A DNA stretch of 33,881 nucleotides from an uncultured Oscillospiraceae bacterium (GCA_900539855.1 UQDO01000023.1:1-33881); one strand, 5' to 3'; numbered from the stretch's first letter, positions 1-8,068 are shown. The notes: a model not told the origin generated them from the letters alone. Program-made: numbers and translations.

Positions 1-504
1 GCGTTCCTCCGGCAGCTTCAAGTCCGGCACATAGTAGTCGCCCACCAACACATAGGTATACGCACCAATAACTGCCGAGGCGATGACTTCCATGATAAGC
101 CCGTGGTTTGGCACAGCATCTTTCTCTGGGAACCGGAGCCTGAAGTGATATTTGATGGCATCCTTCCATTTGGCGATATAGGCAAGATTCGGCTGTGCCA
201 CCAGAAAGGCATAGTTTTCCTCCCAATGGGACTTGATATAGTCCAATGTCTGAGCGAAGAACACATTCAGATTCATCTCCACAAAACTGCCTCCGGCGGT
301 TGCTTTTGCAATTTTTAGAATGCCACCAATCAACTCGTCCTCGATTTCCGCTTTCAGCGTACCGAGATTGTCATAGTATTCATAAAATGTTGTCCGAGCT
401 ACCGGTGTCTGCACACACAGCTCCTTAACATTCATTTGGTCATAGCTTTTTTTACGGTAGAGATCAATAAAAGTGGTTTGTATTGCTCGCTTTGTGCTGT
501 TCAT
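1..504 (-). CDS. TetR/AcrR-family transcriptional regulator (partial, C-terminus outside window)
   Basis: The reading frame is open from an ATG at 504 to the window edge (168 codons, no stop), so the C-terminus is missing. The N-terminus begins MNSTKRAIQTTFIDLYRKKS and contains a TetR-type helix-turn-helix at about residues 8-50, including VKELCVQTPVARTTFYEYYD with the typical TTFYxYY end of the recognition helix. The rest is alpha-helical and would be the ligand-binding and dimerisation domain. A GGAG lies 13 bases before the ATG. The gene has its own extended -10 promoter with a short palindrome across it (547-569), consistent with autorepression. TetR proteins usually control a nearby efflux or metabolic gene, which would lie beyond the left edge. 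It may be ICE cargo or flanking chromosome. The family call is firm; the ligand is unknown. Confidence 0.85.
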   Translation of the reverse strand, partial: MNSTKRAIQTTFIDLYRKKSYDQMNVKELCVQTPVARTTFYEYYDNLGTLKAEIEDELIGGILKIAKATAGGSFVEMNLNVFFAQTLDYIKSHWEENYAFLVAQPNLAYIAKWKDAIKYHFRLRFPEKDAVPNHGLIMEVIASAVIGAYTYVLVGDYYVPDLKLPEER

Positions 505-546
505 AATATTCCGATTATCTCCAGTTTAAAGTTCTGATTTTAGGAT

Positions 547-569
547 ATTATAGCATACTTCTGCGAAGT
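547..569 (-). promoter_or_regulatory. Promoter of the TetR gene with overlapping palindromic operator
   Basis: On the minus strand, TGCTATAAT (extended -10, hexamer at 547-552) precedes the TetR gene; no good -35 is seen. The palindrome ACTTC-TGC-GAAGT at 557-569 sits just upstream of the -10, where a TetR dimer would block RNA polymerase. The operator role is inferred from position and symmetry. Confidence 0.5.
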
Positions 570-615
570 TTTCTACTGCTTGCACAGGAATGACCCGGTG
601 TGGGTTTTACTCATG

Positions 616-644
616 CCGATAATGGCTCATAGTTCGATTATCGG
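616..644. repeat. Inverted repeat upstream of the TetR gene
   Basis: CCGATAAT and ATTATCGG form perfect 8-bp arms with a 13-base spacer. A related half-site, CCGATTATC, lies at 511-519 next to the TetR start codon. It could be a second operator or a hairpin. The rest of the 505-811 gap holds only the TetR promoter and the terminator at 694-726. Confidence 0.4.
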
Positions 645-693
645 TAAACACGGAGTGCAAAGTAGAATAGCATAATAGCATAATAACATAACA

Positions 694-726
694 ACAGCCG
701 GAATGGATCTGATCCATTCCGGCTGT
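694..726. terminator. Perfect 16-bp hairpin between the DUF5131 and TetR genes
   Basis: Two exactly complementary 16-base arms (ACAGCCGGAATGGATC and its complement) flank a single T. On the minus strand the hairpin follows the DUF5131 gene and leads into a T-rich stretch; on the plus strand it is followed by CTTTCCCTTTT. It probably ends the left-reading ICE operon and insulates the TetR gene. Confidence 0.7.
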
Positions 727-811
727 CTTTCCCTTTTAACGATTTGAGTCTGAATGGCAGATTTTTGCCTCTGTCAGATAGCCGTGAGTTTCCGGATTAG
801 TGTAAAGGCAC

Positions 812-1777
812 TTATACACGCTTCGTGAACCTCCAATTCGTTTCCGGTCGCTTTGGACACCACTGCGGCGAAACTGCGGCATAGCGTCCTGGTATATGCC
901 GTCCGCCGGAATCCTTATCCTGACGAACAATTTTATAATGTCGGCAAGCTCTCCACAGTCCTCGTTTTCCTTGCCGCACCGAATAGCAATACTTGCATTC
1001 GCTGCAATGCGGCAGCGTCTTTTCTGCAGGGCGGTAAAGCAACGGCGGATATTCCTGTATGAGCGGAGCACGCCAAACATCCTTGAATAGTTTGCTTCCG
1101 ATCATAAATACAGGGATGTTTCCTTTTCGTTCCATAACACTTTCAATCCAACTGCGTTTTAGTTTACCGTACCCGCCGAGTAGGATCCATTCCACATTTG
1201 GAATCTCCATTCTCTCTGCAAATAACCGCATTGGTTCAATGCAAAGAAATGTATGATACCCGTCAGCAGTAAACACATTGCCCCGCTCGGTCAGGCGAGT
1301 GCCATACCAGAAGTTATCCGTCGGCATCAGCACTCCTGTTTCAAGCAGTTCTTCATAACGGTTAGGATTCATCGTCAAAAACATATAATTGTGCCACGGT
1401 GCCTGCTTTGCCGCTTCAAACACCTGCAAGATCCACTCGGTCGGTATCCATTCGCCAAACAAGTCACCGGAATGGCAGACCCAAATATTTGCCGGCTTGA
1501 TCTTCTGTATGACCTGCTGCAAACGGTACGGATGTAATGTGGGATAAAAACCTGTGGGTGCAGGAACAGATGAGCCGTTTTTGGCAAGCGGCGTTGTTAT
1601 CACATACAGGCTGCGTTCTTCATCTATATGAATACGCTCATCGCTGAGATGAAAGCGTATATCCCCCTTGAAATGAGAAAGCCGCTTTCTGCTCTCGCAA
1701 AATGAGCAATCATTTCTGCATCCGGTAACCGGGTCCCAAGTGAAATCGCACCATTCAATATTACTTTTCTTCATCAT
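812..1777 (-). CDS. DUF5131 (phage Gp37/Gp68-type) radical-SAM-like protein
   Basis: The 321-residue product opens with the DUF5131 signature KSNIEWCDFTWDPVTGC, followed by a Cys-x3-Cys-x2-Cys cluster (GCRNDCSFC) like the iron-sulfur site of radical SAM enzymes. Family members are common on phages and mobile elements and their reaction is not established. The middle part (WVCHSGDLFGEWIP and WILLGGYGK) matches the expected barrel-like core. The C-terminus carries a second Cys-rich patch (HCSECKYC, RACR, WCPKRP) that could bind another cluster or zinc. The ATG at 1777 is preferred over an upstream TTG because the GGAG at 1788-1791 is 10 bases from it. The gene is the last in the operon, 38 bases after the methyltransferase gene, so co-transcription is likely. 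Confidence 0.75.
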   Translation of the reverse strand: MMKKSNIEWCDFTWDPVTGCRNDCSFCESRKRLSHFKGDIRFHLSDERIHIDEERSLYVITTPLAKNGSSVPAPTGFYPTLHPYRLQQVIQKIKPANIWVCHSGDLFGEWIPTEWILQVFEAAKQAPWHNYMFLTMNPNRYEELLETGVLMPTDNFWYGTRLTERGNVFTADGYHTFLCIEPMRLFAERMEIPNVEWILLGGYGKLKRSWIESVMERKGNIPVFMIGSKLFKDVWRAPLIQEYPPLLYRPAEKTLPHCSECKYCYSVRQGKRGLWRACRHYKIVRQDKDSGGRHIPGRYAAVSPQWCPKRPETNWRFTKRV

Positions 1778-1815
1778 GTGCAAGTCACTCCTTTCTTCAG
1801 AATATTCTGATTCTG

Positions 1816-2790
1816 TCAGGCCGCTTTATCCACAACCAGGACAACCGTATGTACACCGGTCATTTCAAATTTGGCACCGCATTCGTCAATGGAGTGGGTA
1901 TGTTCTGACAGCCAATCACGGAATTGCTCATACTTGCGTGTGCTTTTCCACTGAATACTGCTTGAACAGACCGCCACAAGACTGCCGCCGGGGCGAAGGA
2001 AGTCAAATGCCCTTTTAATATGCTCACATTCTTCGCTGAACGGCGGATTCATCACAACAGCGTCATAGATCGGTGCTGTTTCAGCCGTCAACAAATCGTT
2101 TCCGATCACATTGTGCTTTTTCAGCTTCAGGATCTCGCAAAAGTCTGTCATACGCTCAATGCAGTCCACATGGTCCGTTACTTCCTTTGCGGCGTCGGCA
2201 ATGTTGCCGATCCCGGCCTCCGGCTCCAGCACACGGCTGTCTTTACGGACACCGGCCAGCGCCACAAGCTCTTTTGCCAGCTCCGGGGGCGTGAACTGAA
2301 TATCTCCCTTTTGATACATCTTCGCCCGATAAAGCATATCCCGTAAACGGATCGCATTCGGATCCGGCGGTATAACAGCCGATTGCAGGAGCGTATCAAA
2401 GCACTCGACCGCTGCGGCCAGTTCGTCGGTATCGGTGATGCCTGCCTTTTGCAAACGCTTCGTGCGGACATCATCGGGCTTGGGATACTGAAATTTGCAG
2501 TAGGGATTGTCCTTGCAATATTTCTTAGAGGCAGAAAAACAGCGCATATCCTCATAAAAGGCAGCAACTGTCAGGTTCTGCTCAAGCAGCGTCAGCGTAT
2601 CGGTTTCCGATTTCTGTTTCAAAAACTGCAATACCTGAATCTGCGAGTGATACATTTCCTTTTTTCTGTCTCGTTCCTGCTGTTCACGCTGGCGCTTCCA
2701 TGTGTTTGTCAGATAATTCCCGCTGAGGGCGTCTATTTTGCCTTCCAGGGCAGTGATTTGGCGTTCAATCTTTTCTGTGATATTTGCCAT
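1816..2790 (-). CDS. N6-adenine-type DNA methyltransferase
   Basis: The 324-residue product has an SAM-binding motif I (VLEPEAGIGNIADAA, about residues 186-200) and the catalytic motif IV NPPF (about residue 248) of amino-methyltransferases acting on adenine. The first roughly 60 residues look like a charged coiled coil. A central segment with two cysteines (KKYCKDNPYCKFQYPK) precedes the catalytic domain. No restriction endonuclease lies alongside, so this is probably an orphan enzyme. Orphan methyltransferases on conjugative elements can protect incoming DNA from host restriction or set replication or expression state. GGAAAGGAAG lies upstream of the ATG. It sits between the YkgJ-like and DUF5131 genes with short gaps. 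The methyltransferase call is firm; target sequence and role are unknown. Confidence 0.82.
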   Translation of the reverse strand: MANITEKIERQITALEGKIDALSGNYLTNTWKRQREQQERDRKKEMYHSQIQVLQFLKQKSETDTLTLLEQNLTVAAFYEDMRCFSASKKYCKDNPYCKFQYPKPDDVRTKRLQKAGITDTDELAAAVECFDTLLQSAVIPPDPNAIRLRDMLYRAKMYQKGDIQFTPPELAKELVALAGVRKDSRVLEPEAGIGNIADAAKEVTDHVDCIERMTDFCEILKLKKHNVIGNDLLTAETAPIYDAVVMNPPFSEECEHIKRAFDFLRPGGSLVAVCSSSIQWKSTRKYEQFRDWLSEHTHSIDECGAKFEMTGVHTVVLVVDKAA

Positions 2791-2847
2791 TCTGTTCTTC
2801 CTTTCCTATGTATGGTCTTTGCTGATCGCAGCGATGCGGGTGATTTG

Positions 2848-3507
2848 CTAAGCCAGCTTTTCCAGCATTGCCTTCAAAAACAGCATATTGTCCCTGTACT
2901 GCGGCAGAAACGGCTGATCAAAGTCGTAGGCCAGATAACGATACGCCACAATCAGCTGTTCGGCACGCTGAAAATTGTTTTCCGGCACACTTCGCAGCAG
3001 CTTGCCGAGCTCCGGCAATATACGGCATTCGTCAAACCAGAAAGCCTCATCTTCATCGGACATATTTTTTCTTTGCCATTCCCGTGCAGTGACGGAGCCT
3101 AAGCCAAAGTGATGGGGCTGCTCCGTACACAAATACCACTTGATACGATGCTCCTCCGGGCAAGGCTCCGCCGTAAATGGGTACAGTCTGCAGGTGTGCG
3201 GGCGCACGGAATAGATCGTACACCGATCATCCCGCAGCATACCGCACATACCGCTGTCATTGACTGTTCTCAGCACGAATACATGGAAGCCGGGAGATAG
3301 TTCCTTCAGCTCAGCCATATTCCAAAGAATATCATCGGCAGAATCGGTGCAGCCGTTTTTCTGCTTATCCCGAACAATGCGGTAAGCATCCAACGGCTCC
3401 AGCACGATACTGTCCCGTACATTTTTGCAGCAGACGCCGCAAGCACGGCACTTGAATGCGATTGGCTGGCGATTCGTGACCAGCACGGCATTTCTAAAAA
3501 GCTGCAC
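2848..3507 (-). CDS. YkgJ-type cysteine-cluster protein
   Basis: The 219-residue product has the typical YkgJ/Fe-S-or-zinc-chelating pattern. The first cluster is FKCRACGVCCKN (about residues 19-30). The second is CGMLRDDRCTIY followed by RPHTCRLYPF (about residues 88-112). Members bind metal; many are of unknown function and some are linked to protein or nucleic-acid modification. The C-terminal half is helical without a recognised domain. The start is GTG at 3507, with GGAGG 8 bases before it; this G is also the last base of the upstream stop codon TAG. That one-base overlap indicates translational coupling to the HTH gene. Confidence 0.78.
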   Translation of the reverse strand: MQLFRNAVLVTNRQPIAFKCRACGVCCKNVRDSIVLEPLDAYRIVRDKQKNGCTDSADDILWNMAELKELSPGFHVFVLRTVNDSGMCGMLRDDRCTIYSVRPHTCRLYPFTAEPCPEEHRIKWYLCTEQPHHFGLGSVTAREWQRKNMSDEDEAFWFDECRILPELGKLLRSVPENNFQRAEQLIVAYRYLAYDFDQPFLPQYRDNMLFLKAMLEKLA

Positions 3508-3731
3508 TACGCAACCCTCCGTTCGTTCAATACATACGGTTGCGGCTTCATCAGCTCCGCACCGCCATAAAAACGATCCGCAAAATATTTCTTGCTGACC
3601 TTTCCCGATACGGTAATATAGCCTTTGTTTTCAAGTTCCTGATTCAGCCGTTTAATGATTCGATACGCTGTTGAGCGGGAAACGCCAATCGCTTCAGCCA
3701 CCTGGTCAGCGGTAAGAAATTGTATTGCCAT
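3507..3731 (-). CDS. Small helix-turn-helix DNA-binding protein
   Basis: The 74-residue product has a clear HTH near its N-terminus (LTADQVAEAIGVSRSTAYRIIKRLN, shown here only as a motif span at residues 6-30) and a basic wing-like tail. Size and architecture match small excisionase-like or regulator proteins of ICEs. Such proteins bind element DNA to direct excision or repress promoters; which applies here cannot be told. The ATG directly follows the stop of the upstream 58-residue gene with no gap, and the RBS AAAGGAGG lies in that gene's last codons, so the two are co-translated. Confidence 0.7.
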   Translation of the reverse strand: MAIQFLTADQVAEAIGVSRSTAYRIIKRLNQELENKGYITVSGKVSKKYFADRFYGGAELMKPQPYVLNERRVA

Positions 3732-3908
3732 TTAATCATCCTCCTTTTTTCGTTTCCAATTAGTGGAGTCGCCTGCACAGTTGAAATTCTCTTTTATTTC
3801 CGCAGTCAGTTCATTTGAACGACCGGTTTGGATATAGCGCACGAATATGCTCATAGAGCGTTTCAAACAGGTGCTTTTTACAGCGCAGTTTACGCAGCTT
3901 CGTTCCAT
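3732..3908 (-). CDS. Small four-cysteine protein, unknown function
   Basis: The 58-residue product begins MERSCVNCAVKSTCLKRSM. It has CxxC plus a third Cys within the first 14 residues and a fourth at residue 44, which could form a small zinc site. The start at 3908 is chosen because GGAGG lies 8 bases upstream; a longer frame from 3977 would run through the leader hairpin at 3930-3960 and has no comparable RBS. It is adjacent to and probably translated with the HTH gene. No family recognised. Confidence 0.55.
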   Translation of the reverse strand: MERSCVNCAVKSTCLKRSMSIFVRYIQTGRSNELTAEIKENFNCAGDSTNWKRKKEDD

Positions 3909-3929
3909 AAAACATTCCTCCTGTAAACA

Positions 3930-3960
3930 GGGACACCGCAGCAAACCGCTACGATGTCCC
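3930..3960 (-). terminator. Leader hairpin A before the four-cysteine gene
   Basis: GGGACA and TGTCCC pair as the outer stem, with AGC/GCT as an inner stem around an imperfect middle. On the minus strand the hairpin is followed by TGTTTAC and then the GGAGG of the next gene. The T-tract is weak, so termination is less certain than for the similar hairpins elsewhere. The 3' arm contains GCGGT, shared with hairpins B and C. Confidence 0.45.
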
Positions 3961-3967
3961 AAAAATC

Positions 3968-4198
3968 TTATGCACACATTTTTAGAAAGGTCGGGAGCGT
4001 TACACGGGCAGGAACCGGTTGAAGGCGCACCTTATAAACCGAGTTCAATGTCTCAAAGCAGGCGTAATCCGTTCTTTCTTCCATAATCTCAACGACAAGC
4101 GAAGTATAGATGAGTCTGTTGTCGGTTAAAATAACGGCTCGGCAGCCTTCCTCCAGCGGAAACACGATCCGACCGTTTATGCTCACTTCTTTTTTCAT
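3968..4198 (-). CDS. Hypothetical protein, 76 residues
   Basis: The product begins MKKEVSINGRIVFPLEEGCR and looks like a small beta-rich domain: alternating hydrophobic strands such as RAVILTDNRLIYTSLVVEI and VYKVRLQPV, without membrane segments. The start at 4198 follows AAAGGAGG by 12 bases. It lies between small ICE genes in the same operon. I do not recognise the family; a role in element maintenance or regulation is only inferred from context. Confidence 0.55.
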   Translation of the reverse strand: MKKEVSINGRIVFPLEEGCRAVILTDNRLIYTSLVVEIMEERTDYACFETLNSVYKVRLQPVPARVTLPTFLKMCA

Positions 4199-4282
4199 AC
4201 GGTATCTGATCCTCCTTTGTCTTCCGAAAAATAGCATCGCTTGTTTTTACAGCTTCTTGTGCGGTTGCACTGAGCCTCTTCC

Positions 4283-4504
4283 TCATAATAAATAAGGCCA
4301 ACAGGTCTGTTTGCCGCTGCGCTCCAATTCTTCTTGTGCCGACTCAATAATCGGCGCAATGATTGCCATATCCCAGGGCAAGACCTCTTCATCGGTCTGA
4401 TCGGGATGTGTGCGCAGAAGCGCCACAGCGAGGGCATAGGCTGCGTTGTCGATCTCGTCACCCTTACATTCCAGATAGCGTTCAAAATCATTTTTACAAG
4501 CCAT
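4283..4504 (-). CDS. Hypothetical acidic protein, 73 residues
   Basis: The product begins MACKNDFERYLECKGDEIDN and is mostly helical and acidic. The ATG at 4504 lies just after the stop of the sigma-like gene, and its GGGGGT ribosome site overlaps that stop, so translation is probably coupled. No domain recognised. About 84 bases separate it from the next small gene. Confidence 0.55.
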   Translation of the reverse strand: MACKNDFERYLECKGDEIDNAAYALAVALLRTHPDQTDEEVLPWDMAIIAPIIESAQEELERSGKQTCWPYLL

Positions 4505-4509
4505 AAGAA

Positions 4510-5049
4510 TTACCCCCATAATACGCTGATGACCGTCGGATAGCAGCGCTCCAGCGCCTGATTGATCTGGCGGAAGGTCATTCGCTCACGCTTTGCAATG
4601 TCGTGCATACGGTCGCCTCGGACCTTCATACGAATGATCCGCATTTCACGGCGTGGCAGTCGAGCCGTCAAAGCGTGCAGGCACATCTCTGCCTCCAAAC
4701 GCTGAAACAACTCATCCTGTCGGCTGATAACCTCCTCCCAGTACAGACCGCCCTCGTCTCCGATCAGCTCGCTAAAGCTGACAACTGGGGCGTTTCGTTT
4801 GGGTCTGGAAAGACACTTATAGTAGTTTGACAGTGAGCTGCGCATACGCTGAAAAGCAAGCGTGGAGAACTTAAAGCGGTGCAGAGCCTGCACCTCGCAG
4901 TATTCCTGCACGGCCTTCAGGTAGCCGAAGATCACAACATCATAAAACGCCGACTCCGGCAGATCCTTTTGATTCAAAAATGTAAAGACCAGGTGATGGT
5001 TTTCCTCTGCAAATCGGCGTTGTTCTTTCGTTAATGGTCGTATATCCAT
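4510..5049 (-). CDS. Sigma-70-like / sigma region-2 protein
   Basis: The 179-residue product resembles sigma factors. Residues about 35-75 (FYDVVIFGYLKAVQEYC, then FKFSTLAFQRMRSSLSNYYK) follow the region 2 pattern of an acidic/aromatic helix, F-S-T-x-A, and a basic helix. The C-terminal 60 residues (LPRREMRIIRMKVRGDRMHDIAKRER and on) resemble a region 4 HTH. It may direct RNA polymerase to ICE promoters or be a sigma-derived regulator. The start at 5049 follows AAAGGAGG by about 10 bases; a frame extended to 5127 would read through terminator hairpin B. An out-of-frame ATG lies five bases earlier, which could dampen initiation. Confidence 0.65.
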   Translation of the reverse strand: MDIRPLTKEQRRFAEENHHLVFTFLNQKDLPESAFYDVVIFGYLKAVQEYCEVQALHRFKFSTLAFQRMRSSLSNYYKCLSRPKRNAPVVSFSELIGDEGGLYWEEVISRQDELFQRLEAEMCLHALTARLPRREMRIIRMKVRGDRMHDIAKRERMTFRQINQALERCYPTVISVLWG

Positions 5050-5078
5050 TTCATACGATCCTCCTTTCGCAAAAAAGA

Positions 5079-5111
5079 GGGATACCGCCGGCGTTTTGCC
5101 GACAGTATCCC
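5079..5111 (-). terminator. Leader terminator B before the sigma-like gene
   Basis: On the minus strand GGGATAC pairs with GTATCCC, enclosing GTCGGC/GCCGGC around a short A-rich loop. TCTTTTTT follows, then GCGAAAGGAGG. It is a textbook intrinsic terminator whose U-tract ends only four bases before the Shine-Dalgarno stretch, so the sigma-like gene can be expressed from upstream only by read-through. Confidence 0.75.
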
Positions 5112-5148
5112 TAAACTCTTGGCTCACGGCAGGCCGTGGGCGTCATTC

Positions 5149-5988
5149 TTACATCGGCAGATCCTCGTGATCGCCGTCAATAGGTGCTTCGGTGATACAG
5201 AAATGCTCGCCGTCATCGGTCGAGTGATAGCTGCTGTCCACCGCATCGCAGATCGGCTCGTTGTTGCCGAGCTCTGCTTCCATTGCACGCTGTTGATTCA
5301 TGGCTTTGATCTGCTCACGGAAACCGTCCGCATACTGTTTGATCTGCAGAAGGTCGTTGCCCTCAAATCTCTGCACCAGGCGGAAGGTAGCCACACTGTA
5401 GGTGTTGCTTCCGTTGTCCACACGCTTGAGGCCGATCTGCACCACACCGCTGTAAATCGGACGGCGGCGGGTCGCAAAGGCAGCCGTGATGAAATCGGAA
5501 TAGGGGCGAAGGCTCGTAGGCGGAAGAGAGAGCAGCATAGGCATGTGCTCACCGCTGCGAAGAATATACAGATTGCGCATATTCTTGCAGGCCTTGCCTT
5601 TTCCTTTCTCCACGGAGCCGTACTGGTTGAGCGCACAGGTCGCACAAACACCGCCGGGGGCACCGTAACCCGTCTTGCCGTCAACGGACGAACAAAGCGG
5701 CGTTACATTGTCGTCATACTCCGATCCCTCCGGCCAGTAGGCGCAGGTGTCATGATTGTAGAGGATCACGCCCTCGATATACTTGGTATAGTCGGGGTTC
5801 TCCGGGTCATCGCTGGGGATCTCAAACTGCAGGCTGCCGCCTCCAGGAATCTTCACACGTGGGAAGCTCAAACGAAGCCCCTCGTAATCCTCGGATACAT
5901 CCACGGAGATACAGTCGTCCTCGACCATAGCGGGCAGAATGAAATCCTTTTTGGTCTCCATCATGGCGTTTTCATTGTTGTAAGTCAT
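5149..5988 (-). CDS. Conserved hypothetical protein with four-cysteine motif, 279 residues
   Basis: The sequence suggests a beta-rich core between residues about 20 and 220. A Cys pattern in the middle (PLCSS, VCATCALN, GKACKN) could form a zinc ribbon. The stretch MLLSLPPTSLRPYSDFITAAF follows, as in some phage-type DNA-handling proteins. The tail is strongly acidic (DDGEHF, GDHEDLPM), a feature common in ssDNA-binding proteins. I do not recognise the family. Its place between the DUF932 and sigma-like genes and near ssb suggests a DNA replication or repair role, which is inference. TTAGGAGG lies 9 bases before the ATG. Confidence 0.6.
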   Translation of the reverse strand: MTYNNENAMMETKKDFILPAMVEDDCISVDVSEDYEGLRLSFPRVKIPGGGSLQFEIPSDDPENPDYTKYIEGVILYNHDTCAYWPEGSEYDDNVTPLCSSVDGKTGYGAPGGVCATCALNQYGSVEKGKGKACKNMRNLYILRSGEHMPMLLSLPPTSLRPYSDFITAAFATRRRPIYSGVVQIGLKRVDNGSNTYSVATFRLVQRFEGNDLLQIKQYADGFREQIKAMNQQRAMEAELGNNEPICDAVDSSYHSTDDGEHFCITEAPIDGDHEDLPM

Positions 5989-6034
5989 AAATTCGTTCCT
6001 CCTAAATTTTTTTGATATGCGGAGCCGGACAGCC

Positions 6035-7108
6035 TTATGCGGCTATCTGGTTGATCCTGGTCCATTGTCTCGGCGGCATGGATAAGATGTTAAATCCGAT
6101 GCCCTCCAAGTCTGTGGCACGGTCATAGCTTTCAACATCCTGACTGTGCCGTGTCACTGCATTTGCGAGCCCGTAAAGACTCAAATCGTCACTTTCAATG
6201 AGGCGCTGCAAAACACCGTTTTGCTCGGTATCGGTGATACCGAAGTCGCGGCCTGCCGTATGTACGACAGCCGGAATATCGGCGGTGTTCATCGCTTGAT
6301 GCTTTGCGCTTTGCATCAGTGTGACGATCTGCGAGAACTGTTCTTCATCGGTTGCCGAACGGACAGTTTCCTGCAGTTCGGTCAGAAAAGTGCGGTCTGC
6401 TTCGGTCAAGACTTCTTGTGAAGCCAACATAAAATGTTCTTCCGCAGAATTGACTCTTCCTCGATGAATCCGTTTTGTCGTTGCTCCGGCCACTGCGATA
6501 CCGTTGCCGTCAAGCTCACGATAAATCAGCGGCTGCACACTGACAGAGCCGAGTCCCACTTCGCTGTTGCTGATCACAACACCCGCTTTCACGGTGTCGC
6601 CTGGTGCGACCTCTGCCGTCAAATGCGGATCAACTGCCTTGATATACATACGGTTGTCCGTAATGTGGCAGCTGACGAATTGTACATCGGGTATCTCACC
6701 GATAACGGGAAGCACAGAGGCGAATATTTCATAGTGATCCATTCGCATATAGCTGTTGCTCAGATAGGCACGCACCTTCCCGTCAAGGACTCTCAGCATA
6801 CGCTCGGTCGGCTCCCGTTCAAACCATGCGTTCACATTGGTTACCAGCAGGTCGGGATGCTCGGTCAGCATTTTTCCGTAGTATTTCGCCGGGATACCGA
6901 GACGGGTGCCGATCTGGCGATGGGCAGTATCTGCAATATCCAGCGGCTCAATGCGGTCAATATGACTGTCATCCAGCACACGCAGAACAAGCTCCGTACC
7001 GCAATGCTCCATTGCAAGCATGGAAGTGTTTACGATGTAGTCTGCTTTGGCATCTTTCTGACGCATGACCTCGGTTGCCAATTCTTCGATCGTCAATCCC
7101 GCTTTCAT
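6035..7108 (-). CDS. DUF932 (phage/plasmid-like) protein
   Basis: The 357-residue product has the DUF932 architecture: an N-terminal segment including ADTAHRQIGTRLGIPAKYYG, a core with RVLDGKVRAYLSNSYMRMDH and SCHITDNRMYIKAV, and a helical C-terminal third. DUF932 proteins are widespread on phages, plasmids and ICEs, with no settled function; DNA-processing roles have been suggested. The ATG at 7108 is preferred over one at 7114 because it stands nine bases from GGAG. It lies 34 bases after the two-TM membrane protein gene and is probably co-transcribed with it. Confidence 0.75.
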   Translation of the reverse strand: MKAGLTIEELATEVMRQKDAKADYIVNTSMLAMEHCGTELVLRVLDDSHIDRIEPLDIADTAHRQIGTRLGIPAKYYGKMLTEHPDLLVTNVNAWFEREPTERMLRVLDGKVRAYLSNSYMRMDHYEIFASVLPVIGEIPDVQFVSCHITDNRMYIKAVDPHLTAEVAPGDTVKAGVVISNSEVGLGSVSVQPLIYRELDGNGIAVAGATTKRIHRGRVNSAEEHFMLASQEVLTEADRTFLTELQETVRSATDEEQFSQIVTLMQSAKHQAMNTADIPAVVHTAGRDFGITDTEQNGVLQRLIESDDLSLYGLANAVTRHSQDVESYDRATDLEGIGFNILSMPPRQWTRINQIAA

Positions 7109-7142
7109 GCTCATTCACTCCTTTCCGTGGCTGTATCCTGCA

Positions 7143-7982
7143 TTACCAAGAAAGCAGGATGCCGCCATCTGTAATATTTGCCGCCATACCTTCACGCTCA
7201 AAGACCTTGCAAAGCCTTGCCCAATAGGGCTTTTCCGGGACGCTTTCAAAGGCAGTCCTGACCTTTTCGCTGTCGGCCTGCTGAATCGCAATATCGCCGT
7301 TTTCACGAATGGTCAGGCTGTTATATCCCCGGGAATGAAGGTCGGTAATCAAGGCTTCCAGCACCTTGCGGCCCTGTACCTCATACCACACCTGCGGATC
7401 GACCGGATCCGGCTGCTTCGGCATAGCTGCCGGAGCTTCAGCGGTATCCTCAGTATCGGACACAGAGGGGTGTGGGGCATTCGGCTGCTTCAACGGTACG
7501 ATATTCACAAGCGCACAGTTGATACCGCCATTCTGGTCAAATGTCACATCAGCAAAATTATAACCGTCCACCCCGAACAGCTTGACTCGTCCGGTGCCGC
7601 CCTTTGCTATGATCCGTTCCGGGAATTCCTCACGCCACTCCCAGGTTGCGTTGGGGTATACCGATTGCAGATAGGCTGAAATGCGATAATTGGCATGGCG
7701 AAGCAGTACCTGCTCCACAGGGTCGGACACTTCGGGGATAATGAATCGGTCGAAGGCCGCATCCTGCTTTTCGCATTTTTTGCGGATGCGCTTTGCCTCC
7801 CGTTTGTGAAGCTCCTCCTTGATATACGGAACAAGGAAATAGTAGGTTGCCCATACCGCCCAAATGACAAAGGCTGCGGCAAGAAGCCACGCCTGCGCAT
7901 TTCCACGGATAAAGGCTGTGATGACCAGCACTGCGACAATCAGTATCGAAACGCCGGACCATAGGTTTTTCTTTTTTCTCAT
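7143..7982 (-). CDS. Two-TM membrane protein with soluble C-terminal domain, unknown function
   Basis: The 279-residue product starts MRKKKNLWSGVSILIVAVLV. It has two membrane helices (about residues 8-28 and 33-52), then a charged helical segment (EELHKREAKRIRKKCEKQ) and a cytoplasmic alpha/beta region ending GGILLSW. The middle is Pro/Asp-rich (residues about 170-195), a likely linker between two small domains. The ATG at 7982 is chosen because AGGA stands 8 bases upstream; longer frames enter terminator C. No family recognised. It lies between ssb and DUF932. Confidence 0.6.
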   Translation of the reverse strand: MRKKKNLWSGVSILIVAVLVITAFIRGNAQAWLLAAAFVIWAVWATYYFLVPYIKEELHKREAKRIRKKCEKQDAAFDRFIIPEVSDPVEQVLLRHANYRISAYLQSVYPNATWEWREEFPERIIAKGGTGRVKLFGVDGYNFADVTFDQNGGINCALVNIVPLKQPNAPHPSVSDTEDTAEAPAAMPKQPDPVDPQVWYEVQGRKVLEALITDLHSRGYNSLTIRENGDIAIQQADSEKVRTAFESVPEKPYWARLCKVFEREGMAANITDGGILLSW

Positions 7983-8025
7983 TCGGTTCATCCTTTCTTT
8001 GTTGTTCTCTCTGAAAATAAAAAAA

Positions 8026-8068
8026 GAGGAACCGCTGCGTTTTCTTCCTAAAAACACAACGATTCCTC
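8026..8068 (-). terminator. Leader terminator C between ssb and the membrane-protein gene
   Basis: On the minus strand GAGGAA pairs with TTCCTC, with an inner GTTGTGTTTT / AAAACGCAGC pairing. TTTTTTT follows directly, 36 bases before the next start codon. The 3' arm carries GCGGT as in hairpins A and B. Confidence 0.72.

Noticed and set aside
736..1080. 114-residue minus-strand frame overlapping the 3' end of the DUF5131 gene
   Set aside because: Different frame within the conserved gene, no RBS, no domain.
4089..4301. Small minus-strand frame bridging the 76- and 73-residue genes
   Set aside because: It overlaps the start of a better-supported gene in another frame and has no convincing RBS.
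5119..6015. 298-residue plus-strand frame
   Set aside because: It lies exactly opposite the conserved 279-residue gene, runs through terminator B, and has no RBS or recognisable domain.
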